A stretch of 37,884 bases of DNA, from NCBI GenBank assembly GCA_051003795.1, contig JBPCKZ010000172.1, positions 1 through 37,884 of the forward strand, in the 5' to 3' direction. The notes under the pieces were generated by a model. The model saw nothing but the letters and a program-made list of their open reading frames with translations, ran no database searches and had not been told where the DNA came from. The stretch is from JALYXS01 sp051003795. Its GTDB lineage: Bacteria; Acidobacteriota; Terriglobia; Bryobacterales; Bryobacteraceae. This document shows, one piece after another, positions 24,390 to 33,563 of the stretch; positions within the stretch are counted from its first letter, which is position 1, and the number at the start of each line of letters is the position of its first letter. Both the position numbers and the translations under genes were made by a program.

Positions 24390-25408
24390 CAAATAACCAG
24401 CATACAGTCGCCATAGGAATAGAAACGATAATGTTCCCGCACGGCATGGCGGTAAGCGGCCAGCGTAAGCTCTTTGCCGGCGAGCGCGCACACCAGGAGC
24501 AGCAGACTGGTTCGGGGCAGGTGGAAATTCGTTAGCATCGCTCCGGTTTTTTGGAACTCAAATCCGGGATAGATGAACAGATCGGTTTCTCCTTGAAGGC
24601 GGCCCGACCTCGAAATGCTTTCGATGGCGCGAACGCTGGTGGTACCCACCGCGACGGCCCTTTCCGCGCCCGCGATGCGCGACCAATCGGCTTCGGCGGC
24701 TTCGTACGACTCCGCGTGCAGTCGGTGCCGTTCAATTTGCCGGTCGGGGCCGGCGTGAATTGGCTGAAACGTTCCCAGCCCGACATGCAGCGTGATGCGC
24801 GCGATTGCCGCGCCGACGCGACGGCTCTGTTCTAGGATCTCCGGGGTAAAGTGGAGACCCGCTGTCGGAGCGGCCACCGAACCTCTCGCGCGGGCAAAAA
24901 CGGTCTGGTAGCGGTCCCGATCCTCGGCGGAATCGGGGCGCTTGATGTAGGGCGGAAGCGGCACGTGGCCGATGCGCTCGAGCTCCGCGTAAATATCGGC
25001 GGTGTTGTGGAAGCGCAGCGTGCGTTGCCCCAGTTCGCCGCGCGTGAGGATCTCGGCCTCGAGCCCGCCATCGAACAGCACTCGCTCGCCGACCCGCATC
25101 TTGCGGCCGGGGCGGACCAGCGCCTCCCAATCCGTCGCCTCCGGAGAGACCGGGCGCAGAAGAAAGACCTCTACCTGCCCGCCGAGATTCTCGCGGCGTC
25201 CGAATAATCGGGATGGAAACACGCGCGAATCGTTGAGAACCACGCAATCGCCGGGATGCAGGAAATCTGGAAATTCGCGAAATGCGCGATCTTCCCAAGG
25301 GCCGCCGTCGCGATGCAGCACCAACATCCGGGCGGCGTCCCGTTCGCGCGGAGGCCGCTGGGCAATCAGCTCCACAGGCAGTTCGTAGTCGAATTCGGCC
25401 AGGTTCAA
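24389..25408 (-). CDS. queA: tRNA preQ1(34) S-adenosylmethionine ribosyltransferase-isomerase
   Basis: This 339-residue protein is full length for QueA. The N-terminus reads FDYELPVELIAQRPPRERDAARML, then CVVLNDSRVFPSRLFGRR, PLPPYIKRPDSAEDRDRYQTVFAR and APTAGLHFTPEIL, all family landmarks. HVGLGTFQPIH and TTSVRAIES follow, then LTNFHLPRTSLLLLVCALAG near the end. It transfers and isomerises the ribosyl group of SAM onto 7-aminomethyl-7-deazaguanine at tRNA position 34, the penultimate queuosine step. It heads a minus-strand run with the DoxX-like and YbaK-type genes, and the deacylase may share its tRNA theme. Confidence 0.96.
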   Translation of the reverse strand: MNLAEFDYELPVELIAQRPPRERDAARMLVLHRDGGPWEDRAFREFPDFLHPGDCVVLNDSRVFPSRLFGRRENLGGQVEVFLLRPVSPEATDWEALVRPGRKMRVGERVLFDGGLEAEILTRGELGQRTLRFHNTADIYAELERIGHVPLPPYIKRPDSAEDRDRYQTVFARARGSVAAPTAGLHFTPEILEQSRRVGAAIARITLHVGLGTFQPIHAGPDRQIERHRLHAESYEAAEADWSRIAGAERAVAVGTTSVRAIESISRSGRLQGETDLFIYPGFEFQKTGAMLTNFHLPRTSLLLLVCALAGKELTLAAYRHAVREHYRFYSYGDCMLVI

Positions 25409-25457
25409 GTCCGTATCGCTTCCGTTATTTCTGTCGGCAAATCGTCACGCGATTGCA

Positions 25458-25479
25458 ATGCCCCTTACACATTGGGCAT
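25458..25479 (+). promoter_or_regulatory. Inverted repeat upstream of the phosphate transporter gene
   Basis: ATGCCC (25458-25463) and GGGCAT (25474-25479) form a perfect 6-bp inverted repeat with a 10-bp centre, 30 bp before the ATG. It could be an operator for the transporter gene or a hairpin in its leader. It does not match the Pho box, and no good -35/-10 pair is visible nearby. Confidence 0.35.
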
Positions 25480-25508
25480 GTATTCTCTTTTTCTAAGGAG
25501 AATTTTGC

Positions 25509-27104
25509 ATGGCATCCGCCGCTGCGTCGCCTGCTGTACAGTCCAAATTAAACAAGAGTCCGGGTAAATTGGGAACGCTTTTGTTTGGCGTCGTTCTGAT
25601 TATCGGCCTCTCCTATTGCGCAATCCATCTTCTCTCGGATTTGTCGGTTGTTAAAACGACGTCCGTTTTTCCATTCGTTCTCCTCGGAGTGGCTCTCCTA
25701 ACAGCGCTCGGATTCGAGTTTGTCAACGGCTTTCACAATACGGCCAACGCGGTGGCGACGGTGATTTACACGCACTCGCTCGAACCCCATATAGCCGTCG
25801 TCTGGTCCGGGTTTTGGAACTTTCTGGGCGTGGTGACTTCGAGTGGAGCGGTGGCGTTTGGAATCATCTCCCTGTTGCCGGTCGAGCTGATCCTGCAAGT
25901 CGGCGCCGGTTCGGGCTTCGCAATGGTTTTCGCGCTGCTCATCGCGGCGATCATCTGGAATCTCGAGACTTGGTATTTTGGGCTGCCGTCTTCTAGTTCG
26001 CACACGCTGGTCGGTTCCATCATCGGTGTCGGAATCGCCAATCAACTGCTGGCACCAAAGACGGGCACCAGTGGAGTGGATTGGGGACAAGCGGCAAACA
26101 TAGGGAAATCGCTGCTGATCTCGCCGGTGGTGGGGTTCGTTTGCGCGGGTTTACTGCTGTTGCTGATGAAAGCGGTAATTCCCGACAAGCGCCTCTATCA
26201 AGCCCCTGAAGGCGAAGCCCCGCCCCCCTTCTGGATTCGCGGCCTGTTGCTTCTAACTTGCACCGGCGTAAGCTTTTTCCACGGCTCGAACGACGGCCAA
26301 AAGGGGATGGGCCTCATCATGCTGATCCTGGTCGGAACGGTACCCACCGCTTACGCCTTGAACCACGCCATTACCGCCCAGCAGACGCAGAGTTTCGTCG
26401 CTGTGTCCCGCCAGACGGTGGAAACGTTGGATCACTACGTTACCGCGACGGGAGTAAGCGGCGATCCCCGCGCGGAAGTGACGGAATACATTCGCACCAA
26501 GACGTTCACGCCGAGTACAACCATTGCATTAAGGCAATTGGTCGGCGATACCGCGAACGAGATGGCAATGTACAAGCAATTGAAGAATGTTCCCCCCAGC
26601 CTGGTCCCGAACTTCCGGAACGACATGTACTTGATCAGCGAAGCGTTGCGCCTGATTCAGAAGTCCGGCAATCCGCGAATCTTCGAAGCTGACTCCGGCG
26701 TGCTTAAGAACTACAAAAAATACATCGATGGCGCGATCCGGTTTATTCCGGCGTGGGTGAAGGTAGCCGTGGCTTTGGCGCTCGGCATGGGAACCATGAT
26801 TGGCTGGAAGCGCATCGTGGTCACCGTCGGAGAGAAGATCGGGAAAGATCATCTGACGTATGCGCAAGGCGCCGCCGCCGAGATCACGGCAATGGCGACC
26901 ATCGGGGCGGCGGACGCTTTCGGGCTGCCGGTGAGCACCACCCATGTGCTTTCGTCGGGCGTTGCGGGAACCATGGCGGCCAACCACTCCGGCCTGCAAA
27001 TGGGAACCGTGCGCAATCTGCTGATGGCCTGGGTGCTCACGCTGCCCGCGTCCATCCTGCTGGCCGCGCTTCTGTTCTGGGCCTTTCGGAGTCTTTCGAT
27101 ATAG
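25509..27104 (+). CDS. PiT-family inorganic phosphate transporter
   Basis: This 531-residue integral membrane protein has the PiT signature in each half: GFEFVNGFHNTANAVATVIYT near residue 75 and FFHGSNDGQKGMGLIML near residue 255. Both contain the conserved Asn/Asp-rich turn that binds phosphate and cations. Around ten hydrophobic helices surround a polar cytosolic loop of about 130 residues. The family imports phosphate, usually as a metal-phosphate complex with protons or sodium. SD AAGGAGAA precedes the ATG at a normal distance. The gene ends before a short gap and the TonB-dependent receptor. It is longer than the shortest bacterial homologues but similar in length to E. coli PitA, which also has a central loop. 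Confidence 0.9.
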   Translation: MASAAASPAVQSKLNKSPGKLGTLLFGVVLIIGLSYCAIHLLSDLSVVKTTSVFPFVLLGVALLTALGFEFVNGFHNTANAVATVIYTHSLEPHIAVVWSGFWNFLGVVTSSGAVAFGIISLLPVELILQVGAGSGFAMVFALLIAAIIWNLETWYFGLPSSSSHTLVGSIIGVGIANQLLAPKTGTSGVDWGQAANIGKSLLISPVVGFVCAGLLLLLMKAVIPDKRLYQAPEGEAPPPFWIRGLLLLTCTGVSFFHGSNDGQKGMGLIMLILVGTVPTAYALNHAITAQQTQSFVAVSRQTVETLDHYVTATGVSGDPRAEVTEYIRTKTFTPSTTIALRQLVGDTANEMAMYKQLKNVPPSLVPNFRNDMYLISEALRLIQKSGNPRIFEADSGVLKNYKKYIDGAIRFIPAWVKVAVALALGMGTMIGWKRIVVTVGEKIGKDHLTYAQGAAAEITAMATIGAADAFGLPVSTTHVLSSGVAGTMAANHSGLQMGTVRNLLMAWVLTLPASILLAALLFWAFRSLSI

Positions 27105-27149
27105 TTCCTGTCGAGTTATCCCGATAGCGGTTGCGGACGACTCGAAATT

Positions 27150-27193
27150 CGTGTTACAGTTCTCTCAATTCAGCTTTAAAAGGCTGTAACACG
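27150..27193 (+). promoter_or_regulatory. 10-bp perfect inverted repeat before the TonB-dependent receptor
   Basis: CGTGTTACAG (27150-27159) is repeated inverted as CTGTAACACG (27184-27193) with 24 bp between. The repeat lies 19 bp before the ATG. Such an arrangement can be two half-sites of a DNA-bound regulator about three helical turns apart, or a stem-loop in the messenger leader. The AT-rich centre (TCAATTCAGCTTTAAAAG) could hold the promoter -10, but I see no confident -35. Confidence 0.6.
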
Positions 27194-27211
27194 CTTTCAG
27201 GAGAACCTCGT

Positions 27212-30200
27212 ATGTTTAACCGCTTTGGCTCTGCCGGCCAATTTCCCTTCCGGCTGCTGTGGCTGTGCATTTTGCTTTCCAGCTTTCTTTTCGCGCAATC
27301 CGAGCGCGGAACCATCACCGGCGCCGTTCGGGACGCCAGTGGCGCCGTTATCCCCGGCGCCAAGGTCACGATCACGAACACGGCGACCAATACTTCCACA
27401 ACTCTAACCAGCAACGAAAGCGGCGAGTTCACGGCGCCGAATCTTGCGTCGGGCAATTACAACGTGCGGGTCGAAAAAGACGGATTCCGGCCATCCGACT
27501 TAAAGTCCTTGACGTTGAGCGCGGCGAGCACCGTCCGCGCGGACGCGGCGCTCGAGGTCGGCACATCGACGCAGGCTGTCGAGGTCCAGGCCACCGCCGC
27601 GACCCTGCAGACCGAAGATTCCAAGACCAGCGTAACCATCGAGAACAAGCTGGTGAACGATCTTCCGCTGGTAGTCGGCGGCGCCGTTCGCAGTCCTTTC
27701 GATCTGGCCATCCTCACGCCCGAATCGAAGAACCTCGGCGGAGATAACGGCTTCTCGCTCGGCGGCGGACAGGCGGCCAGCTACGGCACCACGCTCGATG
27801 GCGTCTCCACCAATACGACGCGCTCTCTTCAGAAGAGTTGGGTGGCGTCGAACGCTCCGTCGATTGAAGCTATAACCGAGTTTACGGTCGATACCAACGG
27901 CTACAAGGCCGAATACGGACACGCGGGCGGCGGCGTCATGACGTTTGTTTCCAAGTCGGGCACGAACAGCTTGCACGGCTCGGCGTATGAGTTTTTGCGC
28001 AATAACGATTTCGACGCGAACAATTTTTTCAGCAACGCGGCCGGTCGGAAAGCCGACGGATCGCTTAAGCAGCCGATCCCGATTTACAAACAGAACGACT
28101 TTGGATTCACCGTGGGCGGTCCGGTCTATATTCCGAAGGTTTACCACGGGCGCAACAAGACGTTCTTCTTCTTCTCTTACGAAGGTTTCCGAAATCGAAA
28201 CGGCGCTTCGAACTTCTCGGCAACCGTTCCCACGCCGGAAATGTACATGGGCGACTTCAGCAAGTGGGTGGACTCCACGGGTAAACAGATCCCCATCTTC
28301 GATCCGACCAGCCAGACCGCAGATGCAAGCGGAAACATTGTGCGCAAGCCCTTTGCAGGCAACATCATCCCTCAGAGCCTATTCAGTCCGGCGGCGCAGA
28401 AAGCCATTTCCGTCTTCCAAAGCAGCGGCGTTTTAAAGTCAAATAATGGCGCTGTACCGGGAACTCCGGCGTATATCAACAACAACTTTTTCGTTACTTC
28501 CGGTTCGCAAGTTCAACCAGTCAATAAGTACAGCATCAAGGGCGACCACGTATTCAGCGAGAAACATCGGATTTCGGGCTACTACGGCAACGATCGCGAG
28601 TCCGTCGTTCCCGGTCCCGAAGGACCGCCCACGCTCCCCGGACTTTACACCAACTACAACGACCTTCAGCAGGCCAGCGACGTGGTCCGGTTTAGTTGGG
28701 ATTGGACGCTGGGGCCAACGAAGTTCAACCACTTTTACGCGGGCGACAATAACTGGCGGCAGAACCACAACCCGCCCCAGGAATATATCGGAAACTGGAA
28801 AAATAAGTTCTGCTTGGGGGGCGTGCCGGATTGCAATCAGAATCTGGTTAACCTCAACTTCAGCAGCAACGGATATACAGGTTGGGGAGGGCCAGCCAAT
28901 AACGGCTCGGAGAACACCATCTATTCCTACAACGACGACTTTACCTGGATTCGCGGTAAGCACTCCTTCAAGCTTGGGGGCATGTATCAGTTGGGCCACT
29001 ATAACGGCTTCGGACGTCAGTGCATCTCCGGCTGCGCCACATTCAACTTTGCGGAAACGGGCGTTCCCGGCGGCACGAATCCGAACGCGGGCGGAAACGC
29101 GTTTGCCTCCTTGCTGCTGGGCTATGCGGATACCGGTTCCATCGACACCGTTCGCTTCATCGGGCAGCAATGGCCTTATTTCGCGGGCTATTTCCAAGAC
29201 GACTGGCGCATTACTCCCAAGCTGGTTCTAAACCTCGGTCTTCGTTGGGAAACCACGCTGCCTCCGACCGGCTTAGGAGATAAGTGGAGCGACTTCTCGC
29301 CAACAACCCCGAATCCGGGGGCCGGCAACATCGCAGGCGCTTTGATTTATGCGGGCTCGGGGGCGGGGCGCCAAGGCAGCCGCACGCTGGCGGATTCCTA
29401 CTTCGGGGCGTTCGGACCGCATATCGGGGGCGCCTACAGTTGGAATTCAAAGACGGTCGTCCGCTCCTCTTACGCCAGGTCCTTCGGCGCTATCACCACG
29501 GTCACCGGATCCACCCACCAACGGGGTTTCACCCAAACGTATACGGCTCCGCAAAGTACCGGCGGTATTCAACCCGCTTTCACTCTCGACGGTGGTTTTC
29601 CGCCGTACCCGGTTCCGCCGTTCATAAGTCCTTCTTTCGCTAACGGCGACAACATTCCGTGGTGGCAGGGAAAAGAGGCGACGCGTCCTCCCGAGTTCAA
29701 CAACTTCAACTTTTCGATTCAACGGCAGATCGGCTCTTCGATGGTGCTCGAAACCTCCTACAACGGGGTGATCGGCTCCCACTTGCAGTCGCAGTTGCTG
29801 AATTACGACCAAGTGAACCCCCAGTATTTGACCGCCTTCGGAACGGTCGCCCAGAGCACGGCGGTTTTAAATAGCAAGCTCGGTTCACCCCTCGCGAATG
29901 CGGCGGGAATCGGGGAGCCGTACCCCGGTTTCATTAGGTTTTGGGGCAACAATGCGACCGTAAAGCAGGCTCTCCGGCCCTATCCTCAATACAACGGGAT
30001 CGATACATATGGCGGAGGCGGCGACCACAGCGGCCATTCTAGCTATCACGCCGCAATTATCAGCTTCCAGAAGCGTTATGCGGCCGGGCTGACCTTCCAA
30101 ACATCCTACGTTTTTTCGAAATTGCTCACCGATTCGGATAGCTACTGGGGCAACGGCAGCACTGCGGCCGACCAGTACAACCGCCGCCTCGAAAAATCCA

Positions 30201-30802
30201 TCGGCCAGTTCGACGTGACGCACAACTTTAAGCTTGGGCTGGTGTACGACCTGCCATTCGGGAAGGGTCGAAAGTATTTGACTAGTGGCGTGGGAGCCTG
30301 GGTTGTTGGAGGCTGGCGCATCAACAGCACTAACTTCTATTCGAGCGGCCAACCGATCAGCCTGAGCAGCTCTTACGGTCTGCCGCTCTTCAACGGACGC
30401 AGCACGCCGTATATTACCTCTTACTCCGGATGGAGAGCCCCGACGAAAGGCAGCAGTTTCGATCCGCAGGTCGACAACTTTCTCGTCCCGTATGGCACCG
30501 GACCGTTTCCGTTACAGGGTTTGACAACCGCCGACAACGGCTTTGGAAATTCGACTCGTTATAACCCGAAGGTCCGGCAGTTCCCGAACCTGACCGAAAA
30601 CATGTCGGTGGCCCGGACGTTCCCGATTCACGAATCGGTTCGCCTGGAGTTTCGCGCCGAAGCCTTCAACGTGTTTAACCGCGTCCGTTTCGGGACCGGC
30701 TCCACGAACATACAGGATACAAACTTCGGCCACCTCACCAGCAGCGGCGACTTGTTAAATTCGCCGCGGCAGTTGCAGTTGGCATTGAAGCTTTACTTCT
30801 AG
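27212..30802 (+). CDS. Oar-like TonB-dependent outer-membrane receptor
   Basis: This 1196-residue protein starts at the ATG preceded by CAGGAGA. It has a signal peptide (FPFRLLWLCILLSSFLFAQ) and a carboxypeptidase-regulatory-like Ig domain (GTITGAVRDASGAVIPGAKVTITN). A plug domain follows (around residues 115-270, with FTVDTNGYKAEYGHAGGGVM), then a large barrel. The last residues, LALKLYF, end in Phe as expected for Bam-inserted barrels. Acidobacteria carry dozens of such receptors, which import or bind large substrates, probably glycans or peptides. No TonB box can be assigned. A neighbouring PiT gene upstream is separated by 107 bp, and a strong terminator follows. A sulfatase gene is convergent, suggesting sulfated glycan use, but that is only an inference. 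Confidence 0.9.
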   Translation: MFNRFGSAGQFPFRLLWLCILLSSFLFAQSERGTITGAVRDASGAVIPGAKVTITNTATNTSTTLTSNESGEFTAPNLASGNYNVRVEKDGFRPSDLKSLTLSAASTVRADAALEVGTSTQAVEVQATAATLQTEDSKTSVTIENKLVNDLPLVVGGAVRSPFDLAILTPESKNLGGDNGFSLGGGQAASYGTTLDGVSTNTTRSLQKSWVASNAPSIEAITEFTVDTNGYKAEYGHAGGGVMTFVSKSGTNSLHGSAYEFLRNNDFDANNFFSNAAGRKADGSLKQPIPIYKQNDFGFTVGGPVYIPKVYHGRNKTFFFFSYEGFRNRNGASNFSATVPTPEMYMGDFSKWVDSTGKQIPIFDPTSQTADASGNIVRKPFAGNIIPQSLFSPAAQKAISVFQSSGVLKSNNGAVPGTPAYINNNFFVTSGSQVQPVNKYSIKGDHVFSEKHRISGYYGNDRESVVPGPEGPPTLPGLYTNYNDLQQASDVVRFSWDWTLGPTKFNHFYAGDNNWRQNHNPPQEYIGNWKNKFCLGGVPDCNQNLVNLNFSSNGYTGWGGPANNGSENTIYSYNDDFTWIRGKHSFKLGGMYQLGHYNGFGRQCISGCATFNFAETGVPGGTNPNAGGNAFASLLLGYADTGSIDTVRFIGQQWPYFAGYFQDDWRITPKLVLNLGLRWETTLPPTGLGDKWSDFSPTTPNPGAGNIAGALIYAGSGAGRQGSRTLADSYFGAFGPHIGGAYSWNSKTVVRSSYARSFGAITTVTGSTHQRGFTQTYTAPQSTGGIQPAFTLDGGFPPYPVPPFISPSFANGDNIPWWQGKEATRPPEFNNFNFSIQRQIGSSMVLETSYNGVIGSHLQSQLLNYDQVNPQYLTAFGTVAQSTAVLNSKLGSPLANAAGIGEPYPGFIRFWGNNATVKQALRPYPQYNGIDTYGGGGDHSGHSSYHAAIISFQKRYAAGLTFQTSYVFSKLLTDSDSYWGNGSTAADQYNRRLEKSIGQFDVTHNFKLGLVYDLPFGKGRKYLTSGVGAWVVGGWRINSTNFYSSGQPISLSSSYGLPLFNGRSTPYITSYSGWRAPTKGSSFDPQVDNFLVPYGTGPFPLQGLTTADNGFGNSTRYNPKVRQFPNLTENMSVARTFPIHESVRLEFRAEAFNVFNRVRFGTGSTNIQDTNFGHLTSSGDLLNSPRQLQLALKLYF

Positions 30803-30830
30803 CCGGAACTCAACAGCCGGTTATTTTGGC

Positions 30831-30859
30831 GGGCGGCCTCTCCGGGGGCCGCCCTTTTT
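30831..30859 (+). terminator. Rho-independent terminator after the TonB-dependent receptor
   Basis: GGGCGGCC (30831-30838) pairs perfectly with GGCCGCCC (30847-30854) around an 8-nt loop and is followed by TTTTT (30855-30859). It is 28 bp after the receptor stop and 31 bp before the convergent sulfatase stop, so it clearly serves the plus strand and may also hinder minus-strand read-through. Confidence 0.93.
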
Positions 30860-30889
30860 CTTGGAGTTTCTCAGGTAATTCGCGGCGAT

Positions 30890-32341
30890 CTAAACTGCCT
30901 GAATCGGTAGAGCGCCCGCCGAAGTGGAATACACTTTCTGGCTCAACGTACCAAACCACGCGTTTTGAACTTCAGGCGGGAACGTTTGTATCAGCCGATC
31001 CATCCGCGACCGAATGTCGGCAACCAGCGCCGAGTTCCGGTCTGCCCGGTCGTGCGTCTCATCCAGATCCGCGGCGACATTGTAAAGTTCCGGATTCGGC
31101 AGCGGCAAATTCAAGCGTCCTCCGGGCGGGTCCGGCGAATATATCTGCGTGTTGAAGCGCGTGACGTGCAGCTTCCAGGGACCCAGCCGCGCCGCCTGCA
31201 GGCAAATGTTGCTGAAATACAGGAAAGCCTCGCGCGGCAGGTCATTCTGCTGACCGCTCAACAAGGGCCATATATCGATGCCGTCGAGCGGATTCGGGGG
31301 CAGCGGCGCACCGGTCAACCCGGCAATGGTTGGCAGAATATCCATATTGGTCGCCAAAGCCTGGGTTACTTGACCGCTCGGAATAGAACCGGGGAACCGC
31401 GCAATGAACGGCACGCGCATTCCGCCTTCAAATATCTCTCCCTTGCGCCCCCGCAGCCCGCCCGTGCTTCCCTGGTACCAAGGTCCGTGATCGCTCGAGA
31501 ACATGACCAGCGTGTTGGAATCAATTCCATTGTCTTTAAGCGCCTGGAGGATATGTCCGACGCTCGCATCGATCTCCTGGATCGAGTCGCCGTATAAACC
31601 TTGCCCGGAAACGCCCAGGAACGGTTTCGAAGCGGAGTAGGGAACGTGGGGGAACGAGTGCGGCATGTACAAAAAGAATGGGCCGCCCTTCGAACGTTTG
31701 ATGAAATCCACCGCAACTTGCGTGTAGCGCTGCGTCAGGTCGTCTAAATTACACTTCTGCTCAATGACATCCGTGTTATGCATGAGCACGCGAGGCGACA
31801 TATCGATGCTGTACGGTATGCCGAAGAACTCGTCAAAGCCCTTGTTTGTGGGCAAAAACTGCGGCAGGGATCCAAGATGCCACTTTCCCACGCACATGGT
31901 TGCGTAACCAACGCTCTTCAACATCTGGGCGATCGTGGTTTCAGACGCCGGCAGCCCATAAGTATCGGTGGGATCGATCACGCCAGGTATGCCGACGCGC
32001 GTGGGATAACGCCCGGTCATCAAAGCCGCTCGAGAAGGCGAGCAGACCGCGTTCGCCGAGTTGAAATGCGTGAAGCGCGTACCTTCCTGAGCCATGCGAT
32101 CGAGATTTGGGGTCGAGACATTCGATCCGTAGCAGCTCAGATCGCCGTAGCCGAGATCGTCGGCAAAAATGACGATGATATTGGGCGAACGAGCCAGGGC
32201 ACGCGCCGAAATAGCGGCAATCGCTCCCGTCGCGGCGGTTTTTAGAAACGCGCGCCGGTCTCCGTCGAGAAAGCCGCGTTGCTCTTTAAACGCAGTTCCA
32301 TTCTTGTATCCCTGCAGAAATGAGCGCCGACTGCCCGTCAT
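30890..32341 (-). CDS. Tat-exported sulfatase
   Basis: This 483-residue protein has the alkaline-phosphatase-superfamily sulfatase core. SPNIIVIFADDLGYGDLSCYG contains Asp61 and Asp62 as metal ligands. The signature CSPSRAALMTGRYP has Cys100, expected to become formylglycine. FLYMPHSFPHVPY, MFSSDHGPW and the IDIWPLLSG part follow. Such enzymes cleave sulfate esters, often from marine or host glycans. The N-terminus has two arginine pairs, RRSFLQG (5-11) and RRAFLKTAATGAIAAISARALA (29-50); the second is a typical Tat signal. The first ATG at 32341 gives a long leader in front of it. No other ATG lies in between. No maturation enzyme gene was seen in the window. Confidence 0.92.
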   Translation of the reverse strand: MTGSRRSFLQGYKNGTAFKEQRGFLDGDRRAFLKTAATGAIAAISARALARSPNIIVIFADDLGYGDLSCYGSNVSTPNLDRMAQEGTRFTHFNSANAVCSPSRAALMTGRYPTRVGIPGVIDPTDTYGLPASETTIAQMLKSVGYATMCVGKWHLGSLPQFLPTNKGFDEFFGIPYSIDMSPRVLMHNTDVIEQKCNLDDLTQRYTQVAVDFIKRSKGGPFFLYMPHSFPHVPYSASKPFLGVSGQGLYGDSIQEIDASVGHILQALKDNGIDSNTLVMFSSDHGPWYQGSTGGLRGRKGEIFEGGMRVPFIARFPGSIPSGQVTQALATNMDILPTIAGLTGAPLPPNPLDGIDIWPLLSGQQNDLPREAFLYFSNICLQAARLGPWKLHVTRFNTQIYSPDPPGGRLNLPLPNPELYNVAADLDETHDRADRNSALVADIRSRMDRLIQTFPPEVQNAWFGTLSQKVYSTSAGALPIQAV

Positions 32342-32496
32342 CTTGCTTCAGCCCTGTCGGTTCGAGGAGAACTCAAGCGTTTCGAAGGGCATGCGGTTCG
32401 GATAAACAATTCTCATCACCTGCAGTATCGTGCTGTATCTTCCGGAATCTGGCCGATTGTACCAGATCCCGATGCGGTTGTCGCTGGTTTTCAACA

Positions 32497-32930
32497 TTAC
32501 GGCAAATTCTCAAGTCGGAAACGTACCGTATTTCCTAGAGGGCAGGCCCGGCAAATGCAAAAGCCGCTGCCATTAGCACGCCTGGCGTCAGCGCCCTGGT
32601 TATCAAATCGCTGCGGACCGAGAGCGAAGCCAGTCCGTTCGGCGTTACCTGGCAGGAGCAGCAGGCAATCAGCTGTTCATCGGGCGAAAATGTGTACACG
32701 TTTACGCAGATATTACTGCTTTGCGCGGGGAGCGAAACCGTGGAGCGTAGCGCACCTGGAATGCCCCGAAACGAAATCGGGGCGGTCGATCCCGCTACCG
32801 ATCCCGACGTGACGATGGCAGTACCGCCATTCGCGAAATTGACGCCTTGGAGCGCATAGGTCACCGGAGCCGCACACGCCCCAGCAGTTAACGATAGGGC
32901 GGCAAGAGAAAGGCCGCGGTAAGGCGGCAT
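32497..32930 (-). pseudogene. Remnant of a lineage-specific secreted protein
   Basis: From 32930 the frame reads a signal-like start (LSLAALSLTAGACA), then PVTYALQGVNFANG, then NICVNVYTFSPDEQLIACCSCQVTPNGLASLSVRSDLI, which I recognise as a Cys-rich family in Solibacter-type genomes. It then runs ALTPGVLMAAAFAFAGPAL to a stop at 32535. After ALTPGV, another frame (32574-32497) reads NGSGFCICRACPLGNT, resembling the family's usual end. The stretch that family members carry between LTPGV and NGSGF seems to be missing, and the joint is out of frame. The family recognition is from memory. If it is wrong, the 32535-32930 ORF is an intact 131-residue secreted hypothetical. Confidence 0.6.
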
Positions 32931-32972
32931 TGAATTAGCACGTTGTGTCTCTCTCTAGCAGGTTACACTGTT

Positions 32973-33563
32973 CTATTGCTTTAGCCGATGCAACTTCTGA
33001 TCCTTTTCCAGCATCTCGACTAACCGCGCAATCCACCTCTCCCGTGTAGCCGGCGTACGGGCAGTCTGAATCCGGAAAAGAACGGCATATCGGTTGGCTT
33101 TATCCAGCTTTGCGAAAAAGGCTTTGGCTCTCGAATTGCTATCGAGCGCCGCCTGCAAATCGACCGGCACGGTGGCCGAGGTGGATGAGTCATACGCGGT
33201 ATCCCACCTCCCGTTGTCTCTCGCGCGCTGAATGGATTCCAGTCCAGCGGGAGCCATCCGGCCGCTCTCGATCAACGCGAGCGCCTTCGCGCGATTCACC
33301 TTGGACCAGACGCTCGTTTTCCGCCGCGGCGTGAATCTCTGAATCCACGAATGCTCGTCGTGCTTTTTCTTGTGGCCATCGATCCAGCCGTAGCAGAGAC
33401 CCATTTCCACCGCTTCGTCGTAGGTGACCGATTTCAAGTTGGATGCTTTCTTTGCCAATCGCAACCATACGCCGGACGATGACCGATGATTCCGTTCGAG
33501 CCAGTCCGCCCAGTCGCTCCGCGACGCGAACAGAACGATGGGAAGATCGCCCGGCGGGTTCAT
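32973..33563 (-). CDS. YdeI/OmdA-type protein
   Basis: This 196-residue protein starts MNPPGDLPIVLFASRSDWADWLERNH, followed by GVWLRLAKKASNLKSVTYDEAVEMGLCYGWIDG. These are landmarks of the YdeI/OmpD-associated family (bacteriocin-protection type). The central FTPRRKTSVWSKVNRAKALALIESGRM and the DLQAALDSNSRAKAFFAKLDKANRYAVLFRI part complete the fold. The biochemical role is not established. The start overlaps the phenylalanine hydroxylase stop by 4 bp (ATGA), so it is coupled to it. Confidence 0.85.
   Translation of the reverse strand: MNPPGDLPIVLFASRSDWADWLERNHRSSSGVWLRLAKKASNLKSVTYDEAVEMGLCYGWIDGHKKKHDEHSWIQRFTPRRKTSVWSKVNRAKALALIESGRMAPAGLESIQRARDNGRWDTAYDSSTSATVPVDLQAALDSNSRAKAFFAKLDKANRYAVLFRIQTARTPATRERWIARLVEMLEKDQKLHRLKQ

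Noticed and set aside
23548..24447. 299-residue reading of the YbaK-type gene
   Set aside because: The extra N-terminus covers the DoxX-like gene in another frame and reads as random sequence.
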